Source: Neolewinella antarctica
Lineage (GTDB): Bacteria; Bacteroidota; Bacteroidia; Chitinophagales; Saprospiraceae
Length of the DNA: 64,000 bases
Direction of reading: 5' to 3'
NCBI RefSeq assembly: GCF_011927835.1
Contig: NZ_JAATJH010000011.1
Span: 1-64,000 of the forward strand
Under the pieces are notes generated by a model. The model made no database searches, was not told the origin of the DNA, and worked only from the letters and a program-made list of their open reading frames with translations. Each line of letters starts with the position of its first letter. The first letter of the stretch is position 1. The translations under genes were made by a program, and so were the position numbers. This document shows positions 1-9,092 of the stretch, one piece after another.

Positions 1-52
1 CCTACACCCGCAGTTAATTAAAAAAGTGTGGCCGGAGGTGGTTAACTTCGGA

Positions 53-2149
53 CTACGTACGGCCCGAGCAGCCTAAAAACCTCCCCGGACCATTGTTAGA
101 TGAACCACTAATTAGAACAAAACGACCTTCTAAAGTAGCATCAAGACCAAACTGCCTGATCAGTAGACATAGTGTTTCCGTAGCAGCGTCGCCCAACCAG
201 GGTGACAATACAATTCCGCCTTCCATTTCGTGTATCCAGCTTTCCGCAAAGCCAATTTCCTCATAGGCTGTACGTCCTTGCTTTAACAAATCTGTAGCTT
301 TAGAATCCAAATAACTATATGCTGTTTTCGAGCTGAGCACCAGTTGCATCTGTTTCACTACGCCCGTATGTAATTGGCCGATGCCACCACCAAACGTGAT
401 AGGGTGCCCGCCCCTGCTGGGCTCTACCAAGATGGCCGCCCGATCGGCATCCACACCTGTTACTCGCCAATTTTTTCCGGCAAAAACAATGGTATCCTTA
501 GTTGTGAGAACTTTATTGATGGGTATGGAGCCTAACTTCTTACCCCGATGCAGGATAGTAAACTCACGGTCCGTTTCAAAGGCAGCGTAGAAAGTGTAAT
601 GGCTACTAATTTTTTCACCCTCCCGCCCCAGCAACAATAAACCATCCGAAGATTGTTGGATAACAGACTTTGTCCCTAAGGATTTCAGGACCCTGGAAAA
701 TATAACCGGAGAAACAGCCTCGAACGGCCCCTGACTGCATAATGCACTATAAAGGTCCTTAGCGTGTGCACCACCATGTTGGACGATGACGCTGATTATT
801 TGCTGTACCAGGGTAGATAAGTGGAGTGCCCCCGCCCGCTCGGGCTCGTACCAATTACGGAGGAGTAGTTCCACAATAGCAATGGATTGAACTAAATCCA
901 GACGTAGGCGGTGAGATAATGGCGACTTTGGATTAAGGTCCGACTCCGGCACGTACATCCGCAGTATAGCATCTTCTTCATCTCGACGACCAGATCGGCC
1001 TAACCGCTGTCTTAAACTAGCAACGCCATGAGGTGGTGTGATTTGAGCGACGGTGTGGACGGCACCTATATCAATGCCTAACTCAAGGGTAGAGGTACAA
1101 ACGGCCGTGGTGATCTGATCCGACTTCAATCTCGCCTCAAGCGTTTCCCGAAGATTTTTGGATAGATTACCATGGTGCGGGAAAAACTGGGGCGGGATAC
1201 CTTTTTCCTCGCAGCGTTCCCGAAGTTTACTAGCAAGTGCTTCAACTCGTGAGCGGCTATTGGCGAAAGCAAGGTTTGTCCGACCATTCAAGTGCCGAAA
1301 CAGATCGTCAGCAATAACGTCCAGGGCAGTAGTATTCTCGTCTTCGGGGTTGACGTCGTCCGCCGAATCCGTTGTGCCCGTGGTGGTTTCTGGCGGTTTA
1401 ATTTCGTATCCCTTTACTTGAATAAGGAGTCGACTCGACTCAGCGGCATCGTTGATGACACGGGCGTCTCGTTGTCGACCGGGCCGCAAGAACCGGCCGG
1501 CTTCCAACATATCCCCCAGCGTAGCAGAAAGAGCTATTCTGCAGGGCCGCCGCCGGGTGGCTAGCTCAACCCGGTGTAGTAAACTTTGTAATTGCCTTCC
1601 TCTCTCGGAGCCGATGAATACATGCAATTCATCAACTACGATATAATCCAAATTAGCAAACCAGGTAGTCACATCTTGGCTCCGCCGCACAAACAGCGCT
1701 TCTAAAGATTCGGGCGTCGTTAAAAAAACCCCGCCCGGTTTTTTGAACGCCTTTGACTTTTCGGTGGCGCTCACGTCTCCGTGCCTCCGGTGAACGGCCA
1801 CCTTACAACTCTCCCCCATACTTTTAAGTCTGACGTACTGGTCGTTAATGAGCGCCTTCAATGGGCTTATACAAAGTACTTGAAAAGACCCCTTACCAAC
1901 GGCATCATTTATGGACAACTCAAGGTGGGAGAAAATAGGAAGAAATGCCGCTTCCGTTTTCCCACCTGCGGTGGCGGCCGTAATGATGACGTCCTGATGC
2001 GTCGCGGAGGTTTCGTTACGTTCGCTAAGAATAGCCGGGATTGCCTCGGCCTGCAAGGAGCGTAGTTCAGACCAGCCCTGTTGATATATCCACTTTTTTG
2101 CACCGTTACTAAGTTGGTCGTAAGGAGATCGCTCACCGGGGTTCTGCAT
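53..2149 (-). CDS. Lhr-like superfamily 2 DEAD/DEAH-box helicase
   Basis: Predicted ATP-dependent nucleic-acid helicase of superfamily 2. Visible motifs are I (TAATAGGKTEA, about residues 57-67), II (VDELH, 172-176), III (SAT, 208-210) and VI (QRLGRSGRR, 381-389), so both RecA lobes are complete. The remaining roughly 300 residues carry no motif I can name. The motif set resembles the Lhr-like helicases (BrxHI type) that travel with BREX-family ATPases; this is family knowledge, not proof of function. It is the third gene of a minus-strand operon and starts 12 nt after the stop of the BrxD-like ATPase gene. Its stop lies 52 nt from the window edge, so further operon members may be cut off. 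The end is rich in Gly, Ser and Arg, and I cannot tell whether it is the native C-terminus. Base composition is more AT-rich than the metal-efflux region. Confidence 0.85.
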   Translation of the reverse strand: MQNPGERSPYDQLSNGAKKWIYQQGWSELRSLQAEAIPAILSERNETSATHQDVIITAATAGGKTEAAFLPIFSHLELSINDAVGKGSFQVLCISPLKALINDQYVRLKSMGESCKVAVHRRHGDVSATEKSKAFKKPGGVFLTTPESLEALFVRRSQDVTTWFANLDYIVVDELHVFIGSERGRQLQSLLHRVELATRRRPCRIALSATLGDMLEAGRFLRPGRQRDARVINDAAESSRLLIQVKGYEIKPPETTTGTTDSADDVNPEDENTTALDVIADDLFRHLNGRTNLAFANSRSRVEALASKLRERCEEKGIPPQFFPHHGNLSKNLRETLEARLKSDQITTAVCTSTLELGIDIGAVHTVAQITPPHGVASLRQRLGRSGRRDEEDAILRMYVPESDLNPKSPLSHRLRLDLVQSIAIVELLLRNWYEPERAGALHLSTLVQQIISVIVQHGGAHAKDLYSALCSQGPFEAVSPVIFSRVLKSLGTKSVIQQSSDGLLLLGREGEKISSHYTFYAAFETDREFTILHRGKKLGSIPINKVLTTKDTIVFAGKNWRVTGVDADRAAILVEPSRGGHPITFGGGIGQLHTGVVKQMQLVLSSKTAYSYLDSKATDLLKQGRTAYEEIGFAESWIHEMEGGIVLSPWLGDAATETLCLLIRQFGLDATLEGRFVLISGSSNNGPGRFLGCSGRT

Positions 2150-2161
2150 ACTGAGTAATGC

Positions 2162-3481
2162 TTATAAAGTGAAAGCTGTCAATTCATCATCGGCATTCCC
2201 TTGAGAATTGGTACCGTCCGGTTGCTCAAGTGGGGCTAGGTCCGGGTTGGACTCAACTCCGATGCCGACATTCTCGATCAGGTCGGACCACACCGCGTCC
2301 GGGTTTTGTTTGAGTACGGCAAGTAGATCGGAGAAGGCGCGGACCGTACTACGGGGTGTTCTGAAATAGGCATCACCGATTGTTTTTTGACAGTGGAACA
2401 TAAAGGATTTCAGTGCGGCGTCCGGCACGATGAGTTCATCACTTTCGGAGAATACTCGTCGGATGTTACCTAGCAAGATAAATACATCTTCCGGAGAGAG
2501 ATTCTGTAAACGAATAACGGGTCCGGAAAGATCGACGAGCCCGTTTGTGGCAAAGCTATTTTCAGCAAGGCGCGTCTGCAAGGCTTCGTAACTGTAGAGA
2601 CCGCGGTAAGGATCCTGCAGAAAGTCGGGCGTACCGCCAAAGATGAATCCGATATGGCTAGCTAGACCCTGAAGGCTATCGTTTAGTATCGCTAATATTT
2701 GTTCGTAGTTTCTCGTTCGAGAAACTTTGTGATTGAGTTTATACAGATTGACCAACTCGTCAGCGAGTACCATTATTCCGTTATAGCCGGCCAGTCGGAC
2801 GAATTGCGAAAGAAGTTTAAGGTAGTCATACCAGTTATCATCATCAATGATCGTAGTAACGGGCAAATCTCTTTTCGCAGCGGTTTTGTTGGGGTACTCT
2901 CCACGCAACCACCGGATGGCAGCAGACTTTACAGCTTCATCGCCAGATGTGTACGCGGCGTAATAGGTTGAGATGACGGCGGCAAAATCGTGGCCACTGA
3001 CGTAATCCTGTAAGGGCTGCAGGGCAGCACGAATGGCAGCCGACCCGTCCTCACCCGTAGGCACCGTACGGCTAATAAAGCGCTCTACAATGGAGGTTAA
3101 TGCACCACCGTCAGGTTTCGTCCGAGTAGCCAGATTTTTAATGAACTCTGAGTACAGGGCACGTGCGTGCCCCCCGGTAGATTGCAGACGTCGATCCGGG
3201 GTCAAATCCGCCTGCACGGTTACAAGCCCTTGCTCTAGAGCCGTCAAGCGAATCAGGTTGAGAAAGAACGTTTTTCCTGAACCGTATTCACCGATAATAA
3301 ACCGGATCGTGGAGCCACCGTCAGCCACGTGATTTATGTCATCGACCAAGGCGCTCAACTCACTGGCCCGACCGACTTGAATATGTTGTAGACCGCTTCG
3401 GGGCACCACGCCGGCACGTAGTGCTTGAATAAGACTGCGGCGGTCCCGGGACCGTAGTTTAGGTATGCTAGGCTGACTCAA
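2162..3481 (-). CDS. BrxD-like P-loop ATPase (DUF2791 family)
   Basis: Predicted ATP-binding protein of the BREX BrxD/DUF2791 group. The Walker A is GEYGSGKTFF (residues about 64-73). A Walker B-like strand with LADE lies near residue 235, followed by a helical region typical of this family. The length of 439 residues is usual for BrxD. The start overlaps the end of the upstream TerB gene by 14 nt and the helicase follows after 12 nt, so the three genes are almost certainly co-translated. In known BREX and Ter-associated loci such an ATPase accompanies a helicase and a scaffold protein. Here none of the other BREX proteins (BrxC, PglX, PglZ) is visible, so this is a reduced or separate system rather than canonical BREX. 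The family assignment rests on recognised sequence pattern; a profile search would settle it. Confidence 0.75.
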   Translation of the reverse strand: MSQPSIPKLRSRDRRSLIQALRAGVVPRSGLQHIQVGRASELSALVDDINHVADGGSTIRFIIGEYGSGKTFFLNLIRLTALEQGLVTVQADLTPDRRLQSTGGHARALYSEFIKNLATRTKPDGGALTSIVERFISRTVPTGEDGSAAIRAALQPLQDYVSGHDFAAVISTYYAAYTSGDEAVKSAAIRWLRGEYPNKTAAKRDLPVTTIIDDDNWYDYLKLLSQFVRLAGYNGIMVLADELVNLYKLNHKVSRTRNYEQILAILNDSLQGLASHIGFIFGGTPDFLQDPYRGLYSYEALQTRLAENSFATNGLVDLSGPVIRLQNLSPEDVFILLGNIRRVFSESDELIVPDAALKSFMFHCQKTIGDAYFRTPRSTVRAFSDLLAVLKQNPDAVWSDLIENVGIGVESNPDLAPLEQPDGTNSQGNADDELTAFTL

Positions 3482-5834
3482 GTAGTAATGATTTTAATTG
3501 TGGTAATATATCAGGGTTCAGTGCTACGTCCTCATCGTCATTCAAGATAAAATCGTCAAACTTCTCGAATCCCCATTCGTTAATGGTTTCCATAGCACCA
3601 CCGGGCATCAAACCTCCCTCCTCAGATAACTTGACAAATGGTACTTCTCCGCTTGGGGACTTGAGCTCAAAAATCAATTTGATCAGGTTACTGTGCTTGA
3701 CGTCTAATCCGGCTATCAACTTACCCGCATTAGTGTCTCTATTGTCCGCTGTATTCTCACTTTCCTCCATTTCTTCTTCAAGTTCTTCTTCAAAAATCGA
3801 CGCTAAGAGGTTAGCGGCACGAGCAGTCTCAGCACGTTTAGCGGCGATTATAGAGAAATCGAGTGACAAACCGGGTTCGGCTATGATCTCTTTCGTAGTC
3901 TCTTCCTGGGGGGTATAGGGCGGTACACTAATTCCTTTCGCCCGGTTGGGTGGTGCCTGTCTTACGACCACCGGCTCGTCACTTATCGGGGGCAGGTATT
4001 TCGTATTGTTCGACTGCCTCTGTTTCAGACTATTGATATCGTTGAAAATTTCTGACTCAGCCAGACCGAGTACGGAATAGAGTTTACGCATCATTTTCAG
4101 TTCTACTTTTTCTAAGGAGCCGTCGGCCATCGCCACCCGTAAAGCAGCATCAGCTACTATTCGCCGTTGAGCCAGGGTATGGCTAATTTCCTTAGTAGCT
4201 GAACCAAGCGTTGGCGGGGCCGCCGTGTAATAATTGACCAACGCATGTAATCTCCGTCTTTCCTGATCGGTTGGCACGGAAGACTTAGCCACGTATTCGC
4301 TCATTTGCGCTAGCTCATCATCGTGAATGAGGCCATCTCCAGCCGCTACGGTAGCTAGTATCTTCAGGGTAGTTGCGGCAATAACGTAATCAGAACTCGG
4401 TGCTATATCCAGGGGTTTCATTTCCTTATACAGGACAACCGAACTGTCTACGGATAGCTTTCTCTCCCCCAATCGTATATCCGGTACAATAGCAATATCC
4501 AGCATTTCTAGCAGACTGCATAAACCAATGTTCGCCGATTTTTTTAGGGAGCCGCTTTGTAATCGTGCTGATTGACGATCATCGTAGCGGTCAAGCAACT
4601 CACAAGCCGGAATCACTACGTTCCCCGCATCGGGTACTTGCTCTTTGAGCCAGTGAATTAGGGGATCATCCAATTTTCTTACTCGGTCAGCAGCAATTTC
4701 TTGCGGGAGTAGCGCGTAAGCGGCTTTTGTGCCTATTGCTTCTGGTGATTTCCCTATAAACCTACTGTAGCGGTCGAGCTCCGTAACACAGTCTTGTACG
4801 ATATCGCCGAGACTTTTGGCCATATTGGCTAATCTAGCGGTATTTCTCAGGTTATTCCCAGGCAAAAGTTCTTTTGAAAATTCACCCGCCGCAGCTTTAT
4901 AAGTAATTGATAGTTTGCTTTTGTTCTCCTTTAAAGTCATACCGTCCCCATGTGCCTCAGCGTACCGCACGGCAAATAGTTCCTGCAACTCCGGGAGGCA
5001 ACGACGCATTACGGTCGTCCAGCTAACGCTTTCATGGGTTAGGGCTAATTTCAGCGCCCAGGTAGAAGGTAGCGCAACTCCGTCCTTTGCCACTTGAGAC
5101 AGTGCTAACCGGGTAGGTATATCGATTTCGTATTGCTCCGCGTAACGTGGGATTGATTCATAAAATGGTATCCCGTCACCCCGTTGAAACTGGTCGGCAA
5201 ATAGAAAGTCAGAGAGGTAATGATTTACGGATGGACGATCACCGAAGACAACAAGTAACCTAATAACTTCTTCCCGTATTTTCCGCCGATCCGCTTCCGT
5301 AGGCTGATCGTAAAATCGCCGGTACTCAAGGCCATAAAAGTACAAAAACACGAACCCCGTCTGCGCGTCCGTATTTCTTGCACCGCTGCCCAACCAATCC
5401 AGGTAAGCTCCCCTTAGCCCGGGCTCCATGTAGCTATACCTAGGCCAATAAGACAAATCACCACCGAATTTACTTGAGGACACATTTTCTTCGGGGTCAA
5501 TATAATAGCGGGTCAGACTGTAGCGGTAAGGATCATCGATTACCCCTACGTAGACGCCGCCGGGTAAGTTGCGGCCGTGCACTTCGGTAGTTGACCCGAA
5601 GGGTACCCACCGTGGTTGATCCGCCCTGCGGTTTTGCCTAGAGCTGGCAAAGTTTTCAGCGATATCGTAAGAAACATCATCTCCGCCCATGGTATTGTCA
5701 AACCCGATATTTTCAAAACTTCTAGTGCTTTCATCAGCGGAAGGGGGCTGATAACTATCTGGTCCGGCCTCTTTTCCTTTCAGAAAGATGCGGTAAAGGA
5801 TGTAGAGACCCAATAGGGTGAAAAAAAGAGTCAT
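3468..5834 (-). CDS. Membrane-anchored TerB_N / TerB / TerB_C protein
   Basis: First gene of the TerB-ATPase-helicase operon. Taking the ATG at 5834 gives 788 residues beginning directly with one transmembrane helix (residues about 2-18) and a positively charged edge, so the rest is probably cytosolic and membrane-tethered; an in-frame start at 5861 adds nine residues. Residues about 70-250 match the TerB N-terminal domain (YYIDPEE, YWPRYSYMEPG and FLYFYGLEYR motifs). Residues about 485-590 contain two TerB-like acidic helices with AGDG..E and MADG..E patterns. The last 75 residues resemble the TerB C-terminal domain. Ter proteins are linked to tellurite, phage and DNA-damage stress, and TerB_N/TerB/TerB_C proteins are known to neighbour ATPases and helicases. 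The role here as a membrane scaffold is an inference. No terZ, terD or terC gene is present. Confidence 0.8.
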   Translation of the reverse strand: MTLFFTLLGLYILYRIFLKGKEAGPDSYQPPSADESTRSFENIGFDNTMGGDDVSYDIAENFASSRQNRRADQPRWVPFGSTTEVHGRNLPGGVYVGVIDDPYRYSLTRYYIDPEENVSSSKFGGDLSYWPRYSYMEPGLRGAYLDWLGSGARNTDAQTGFVFLYFYGLEYRRFYDQPTEADRRKIREEVIRLLVVFGDRPSVNHYLSDFLFADQFQRGDGIPFYESIPRYAEQYEIDIPTRLALSQVAKDGVALPSTWALKLALTHESVSWTTVMRRCLPELQELFAVRYAEAHGDGMTLKENKSKLSITYKAAAGEFSKELLPGNNLRNTARLANMAKSLGDIVQDCVTELDRYSRFIGKSPEAIGTKAAYALLPQEIAADRVRKLDDPLIHWLKEQVPDAGNVVIPACELLDRYDDRQSARLQSGSLKKSANIGLCSLLEMLDIAIVPDIRLGERKLSVDSSVVLYKEMKPLDIAPSSDYVIAATTLKILATVAAGDGLIHDDELAQMSEYVAKSSVPTDQERRRLHALVNYYTAAPPTLGSATKEISHTLAQRRIVADAALRVAMADGSLEKVELKMMRKLYSVLGLAESEIFNDINSLKQRQSNNTKYLPPISDEPVVVRQAPPNRAKGISVPPYTPQEETTKEIIAEPGLSLDFSIIAAKRAETARAANLLASIFEEELEEEMEESENTADNRDTNAGKLIAGLDVKHSNLIKLIFELKSPSGEVPFVKLSEEGGLMPGGAMETINEWGFEKFDDFILNDDEDVALNPDILPQLKSLLLESA

Positions 5835-6024
5835 ACTAACTAGATTTGACCTACAGTGCACGGCCGAGCCTCAAGGTATAAAAACTCTAGCTAATGTTTT
5901 ACGGCATATCGTGTTTAGTCGCAAAACCCTTATGTCTTTAGGTCTAATCGATAGTCACTATACCAATCCACTCTTGAGAAAAGAATTGTATTCAATTCGC
6001 TCTAGTGAAAATCCTTCGGATTTG

Positions 6025-7065
6025 TCAAAAGGTCAACTTCCCCGCAAACCGATCCAGCCGACCAAAAGCGCCGGCGACATCCTCCGCACTGATCTCTTCG
6101 GAAGTCCGCTGCAACCAACCACGAGCGAACTCCACCGTCTGGGAAAATATGTCTTGCTTGTAGTGATACCGGATCAGGTGAACGGTTGCCAGCAGTTCAA
6201 GCCGGAAGACACTTTCGTGGCCCTTGATTAATTTCATTACATCCTCCAGCATCTGTTGCTGGGGTTTACTCAGTTGTTGGTCGGTAAACTGGCGGACGTA
6301 GGGATACGTCTCGTTCATAAATTGTAGCGGAGAAAAGTCATCACTGGTTAATCCGGTAAAATAATGGTTATTCAGACGCTTTAGGACGGTCGCGACGGCC
6401 GGCGCGGCGGGGCCGTGCGCAGAATTGACGAACGTCACGTTAGCGCCGAACGGTCCGCCCATCCGCTTCAGAAAGTAAACCAGTTTGTGGGCGACGAAGG
6501 GCGTGACGGGAAGTCCGCTCCGCTCGTAATTGATTAGGGATTGCAGCAACATGGCGCTGCCGTGTTTCAGGGGCGTCCCGATAGCTATCGGGACGGGTGC
6601 CAGGGTATTGGGTAATACAGACGTAGGCTGGAAAATGAAAATACTATTGGACAAACCACTCAATTTTTCCTGTATAATGGCTTTAACGTCCTCCCACGGT
6701 AATCCACCCGGAGTGCAGCCGAGGGCGGGGAGGGAGACGGAGCGTGTGGGGTTGGCCAGCAAGTATTCTCGTAGTTCATCGAGCCCGGTTGCGATCCACG
6801 GTAGGCGTGATTTCAGGCGCCAGTTGGCCTGGGTAGCGAAGTTGACGATGATTCGTTCGCCGGCCGCGTCGCGGTTTTCCGTGATGAGTAAGCGCCCGGG
6901 CTTTAGTTTACCCGCTTTGCAGGCCGCGCGGTACGTTGCGTAGTTTCCTGGGTAGCGATTTTTGAATTCCAGGGCAAGACCTTTATCTGCTTTACCCACC
7001 GTGTTGACGGGGTTGACGAGTACGTCGGTAAGATGGGTGAAGAGATCGCCCCGCGTAAAGACCAT
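6025..7065 (-). CDS. darG: DarG-like macrodomain ADP-ribosylglycohydrolase antitoxin, no DarT neighbour
   Basis: DarG removes ADP-ribose that the DarT toxin places on thymine in DNA, and its C-terminal part also binds DarT. The N-terminal macrodomain (residues 1-150) has VNPVNTVGKADKGLALEF and PALGCTPGGLPW, the typical DarG signature. Residues about 170-346 match the C-terminal DarT-binding region (AHKLVYFLKRMGGP and YFTGLTSDDF). From the ATG at 7065 the protein has 346 residues, close to family length; a longer frame to 7179 would add a stretch encoded by an interspersed repeat and is unlikely. A second repeat (6571-6610) is read in frame and forms the linker between the two domains. No DarT is seen on either side: downstream is the TerB operon, upstream lhgO. 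The gene is therefore an orphan antitoxin, a defence or repair factor, or has lost its partner. Confidence 0.82.
   Translation of the reverse strand: MVFTRGDLFTHLTDVLVNPVNTVGKADKGLALEFKNRYPGNYATYRAACKAGKLKPGRLLITENRDAAGERIIVNFATQANWRLKSRLPWIATGLDELREYLLANPTRSVSLPALGCTPGGLPWEDVKAIIQEKLSGLSNSIFIFQPTSVLPNTLAPVPIAIGTPLKHGSAMLLQSLINYERSGLPVTPFVAHKLVYFLKRMGGPFGANVTFVNSAHGPAAPAVATVLKRLNNHYFTGLTSDDFSPLQFMNETYPYVRQFTDQQLSKPQQQMLEDVMKLIKGHESVFRLELLATVHLIRYHYKQDIFSQTVEFARGWLQRTSEEISAEDVAGAFGRLDRFAGKLTF
6571..6610 (-). repeat. Composite repeat, CCCGATAGCTATCGGG core, inside darG
   Basis: Core CCCGATAGCTATCGGG followed by the shoulder ACGGGTGCCAGGGT on the plus strand. It is in frame and encodes the PVPIAIGTP part of the linker between the DarG macrodomain and its C-terminal domain. 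Confidence 0.85.
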
Positions 7066-7102
7066 GGAGGATACGTATTTGCTTCGAGCCGGCCGTCTGG
7101 CA

Positions 7103-7140
7103 AAAAAACCCGGCACCCGCGACCGCGCAAAATTAATTTT
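7103..7140 (+). repeat. Composite repeat, GCGACCGCGC core, upstream of darG
   Basis: AAAAACCCGGCACCC shoulder, then GCGACCGCGC and an AT-rich tail. It lies between the chosen darG start (7065) and lhgO and may contribute to the darG 5' leader. If the longer darG frame were used it would encode FARSRVPGFF, which argues against that start. Confidence 0.8.
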
Positions 7141-7209
7141 TGGCACGGTAGAATGATTCAATTGGTCGCCGTCCGGCAAAAACCTACGGTAAAAACAGTA
7201 GCTCCAGTG

Positions 7210-8415
7210 TTACCCAAACCCCGCCCGCAAGCAAATAGCCTCCCCAATCGCCAAACTAGCCGTCGCGGCGGGGCTCGGCGCGTTCAGGACGTGGAGGCTG
7301 TTTTCACCCTCCAGGATGCGGAAATCACTGCGCGTGTCTCCTTCCGGGGACAGCAGGACGGCGCGGACACCAGACCGACCGGGGCGGATATCGGCTGCCG
7401 TCAGATCCGGAAGCAATCGCTGTAGGGTGCGTAGAAACTGACGTTTACTAAAAGCGCGGTGATATTCCTTGAGACCGAAGCGCCAGTGGTTGGCGAATAA
7501 TTTCCAGGTCCCGGCGTACCCGAGGGCGTCGCGGGTATCGGCGAGGTTAAAGTCCGTTTTTCCGTAGCCCTCTCGCTTAAAAGTGAATACCGCGTTGGGC
7601 CCGCACTCGACACCGCCCGCGATCATTTTTGTGAAGTGAACGCCGAGGAAGGGGAAGGCGGGGTCGGGGACGGGGTAGATGAGGCCCCGAACTTTAGCCT
7701 GGGCTTGCGGCGTGAGCTCGTAGTAATCCCCGCGAAAGCCCACAATGCGCTCGGGGACGTTCAGCCCCTGCCCCCGGGCAAGCCGGTCGGCAAAAAGGCC
7801 GCCGCAAACGATCAGCTTAGCGGCCTGAAATTTATCGGTGCCGGTGTGGACGTGGTGGGTACCCGCTTCGGTGGTGATGGAGCGAACTTCCTGACCGGTT
7901 AATACCCGTGACCGCGGTTGCAGGCGTTCAATTTCTTCGGCCATTTTGAGGGCCACCTGGCGATAATCAATAATGCCGGCCTCGGGGACGTGCAGGGCGG
8001 CAATCCCACCGCAGTGTGGCTCGACTTCTTTAAGGTCTTCCCGATCGAGCAGGCTTAGCTGACTTAGTCCATTCTGCTTTCCGGTCTCCATGATCTGGCG
8101 CAGGCGTGGCAGTTCGGCCTCTTCGGTAGCCGTGATGATCTTACCACAGATGTCGTGGGGAATATCGTGCTCACGGGCAAATTCGATCATTTGGGCCAGC
8201 CCTTTGCGGCACATCCGTGCTTTCAGCGACCCCGGCGTGTAGTACACCCCGGAATGCAGCACCCCGGAATTGTGGCCGGTCTGGTGGGTGGCGAGTGAGG
8301 GCTCTTTCTCCAGTACGGTAATCTTGAGCGAGGCGTCCGCGCGTTGGCAGGCCAGTGCGGTGGCCAGGCCTACGATTCCGCCCCCGATGATCAGCAGATC
8401 GGTCGTTTTTTGCAT
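7210..8415 (-). CDS. lhgO: L-2-hydroxyglutarate oxidase
   Basis: FAD-dependent enzyme that oxidises L-2-hydroxyglutarate to 2-oxoglutarate, removing a by-product of central metabolism. The N-terminus has the dinucleotide-binding fold with GGGIVG (residues 11-16) and an acidic strand end, followed by the family-specific THQTGHNSGVLHSGVYY (about 44-60). A conserved MIAGGVECGPNAV region follows in the C-terminal half, and the length of 401 residues is typical. The gene stands alone on the minus strand. Its stop is about 145 nt upstream of the darG start, with a repeat in between, and its 5' end faces the divergently transcribed metal-efflux operon. Confident by motif recognition. Confidence 0.93.
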   Translation of the reverse strand: MQKTTDLLIIGGGIVGLATALACQRADASLKITVLEKEPSLATHQTGHNSGVLHSGVYYTPGSLKARMCRKGLAQMIEFAREHDIPHDICGKIITATEEAELPRLRQIMETGKQNGLSQLSLLDREDLKEVEPHCGGIAALHVPEAGIIDYRQVALKMAEEIERLQPRSRVLTGQEVRSITTEAGTHHVHTGTDKFQAAKLIVCGGLFADRLARGQGLNVPERIVGFRGDYYELTPQAQAKVRGLIYPVPDPAFPFLGVHFTKMIAGGVECGPNAVFTFKREGYGKTDFNLADTRDALGYAGTWKLFANHWRFGLKEYHRAFSKRQFLRTLQRLLPDLTAADIRPGRSGVRAVLLSPEGDTRSDFRILEGENSLHVLNAPSPAATASLAIGEAICLRAGFG

Positions 8416-8719
8416 ACGGCGAAGATAGCCATCAACTGGCGTTTGCGGTTGGGGCGCAAATCGAGGCGCGGCGAACGGCGTGTGAATAGTATCCCCGCCT
8501 GCACCGGACGAAACAATACCCCATTAAGAAATATTTTGCAACCCAATTAATCCGAGTAAGACCGCCCAAACACCCCCGCGAACGCCAGCGTCGCCCCCTA
8601 GCCGACGCTAGCGGCACCGGCCCTTCCATCCCCAGCCGGGCGAACGGTAGCCAGCACTTCCGGGCGGAAGCGAGCATCAATAAACTTCCATTCAAATCAA
8701 AACCCTGAATTAAACAATC
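8416..8719. other. Divergent intergenic region lhgO / metal-efflux operon
   Basis: About 300 nt without a convincing gene. It must carry the promoters of lhgO (minus) and of the efflux operon (plus). The central part is GC-rich with an inverted repeat near 8583-8614 (CAGCGTCG pairing with CGACGCT). The last 60 nt before 8720 are AT-rich, suitable for a promoter, but I see no exact Bacteroidota TTG-N19-TANNTTTG match. Confidence 0.5.
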
Positions 8720-9079
8720 GTGCGTGCTCAAAGCGTTACCAGTCGAGTGCGCTTAATCCACCTGATCTTTTCGCTGTACGTCCTCCTCCTGGCCTTCGTT
8801 CCCTGCCAGGATAATTTCTCGTTGGTCGCCAACGGGGCCGCCGGTTCCGTGCACGCCGAGCACCCGGACCACGACCACCCGGAGTCGGACCACGAAGACC
8901 ACTGCACCCCCTTCTGTATCTGCGCCTGCTGTGGTGCCGTGCTCGATGCACCGCCCGCCCTACTCGCCTTTACGGTAACGCAGCCGTTGCCGCCGAAAGG
9001 AAGCACCCAGCCCACCACAACCCAGAATTGGAACCCCGGCACTTTCGCCGCGTCCAGCTGGCAGCCACCCCGAGCGTAG
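8720..9079 (+). CDS. Small His/Cys-rich exported protein (DUF6660-like)
   Basis: Short protein (119 residues) with a single hydrophobic N-terminal segment (about residues 11-27) that would export or anchor it. A histidine-rich stretch with repeated HPDHDHPE and DHED follows, then a cysteine cluster CTPFCICACC. Small proteins with this HxC layout commonly precede CusA/CzcA genes in Bacteroidota and are annotated as DUF6660; a metal-binding or sensing role is likely but not established. The frame opens at a GTG (8720); a second GTG at 8747 gives a more normal signal peptide and may be the true start. It is first in the efflux operon, 142 nt ahead of the RND gene. The C-terminal 45 residues are low-complexity, Pro/Thr-rich. 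Confidence 0.7.
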   Translation: MRAQSVTSRVRLIHLIFSLYVLLLAFVPCQDNFSLVANGAAGSVHAEHPDHDHPESDHEDHCTPFCICACCGAVLDAPPALLAFTVTQPLPPKGSTQPTTTQNWNPGTFAASSWQPPRA

Positions 9080-9092
9080 TTAAACCGTTTTA

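Noticed and set aside
53-5834. Complete BREX locus
   Set aside because: Only BrxD-like and helicase components are visible; BrxC, PglX, PglZ and BrxA/B are absent in the window.
8432-8731. 99-codon open frame on the minus strand between lhgO and the efflux operon
   Set aside because: Low-complexity Arg/Cys-rich, no start context or homology pattern.
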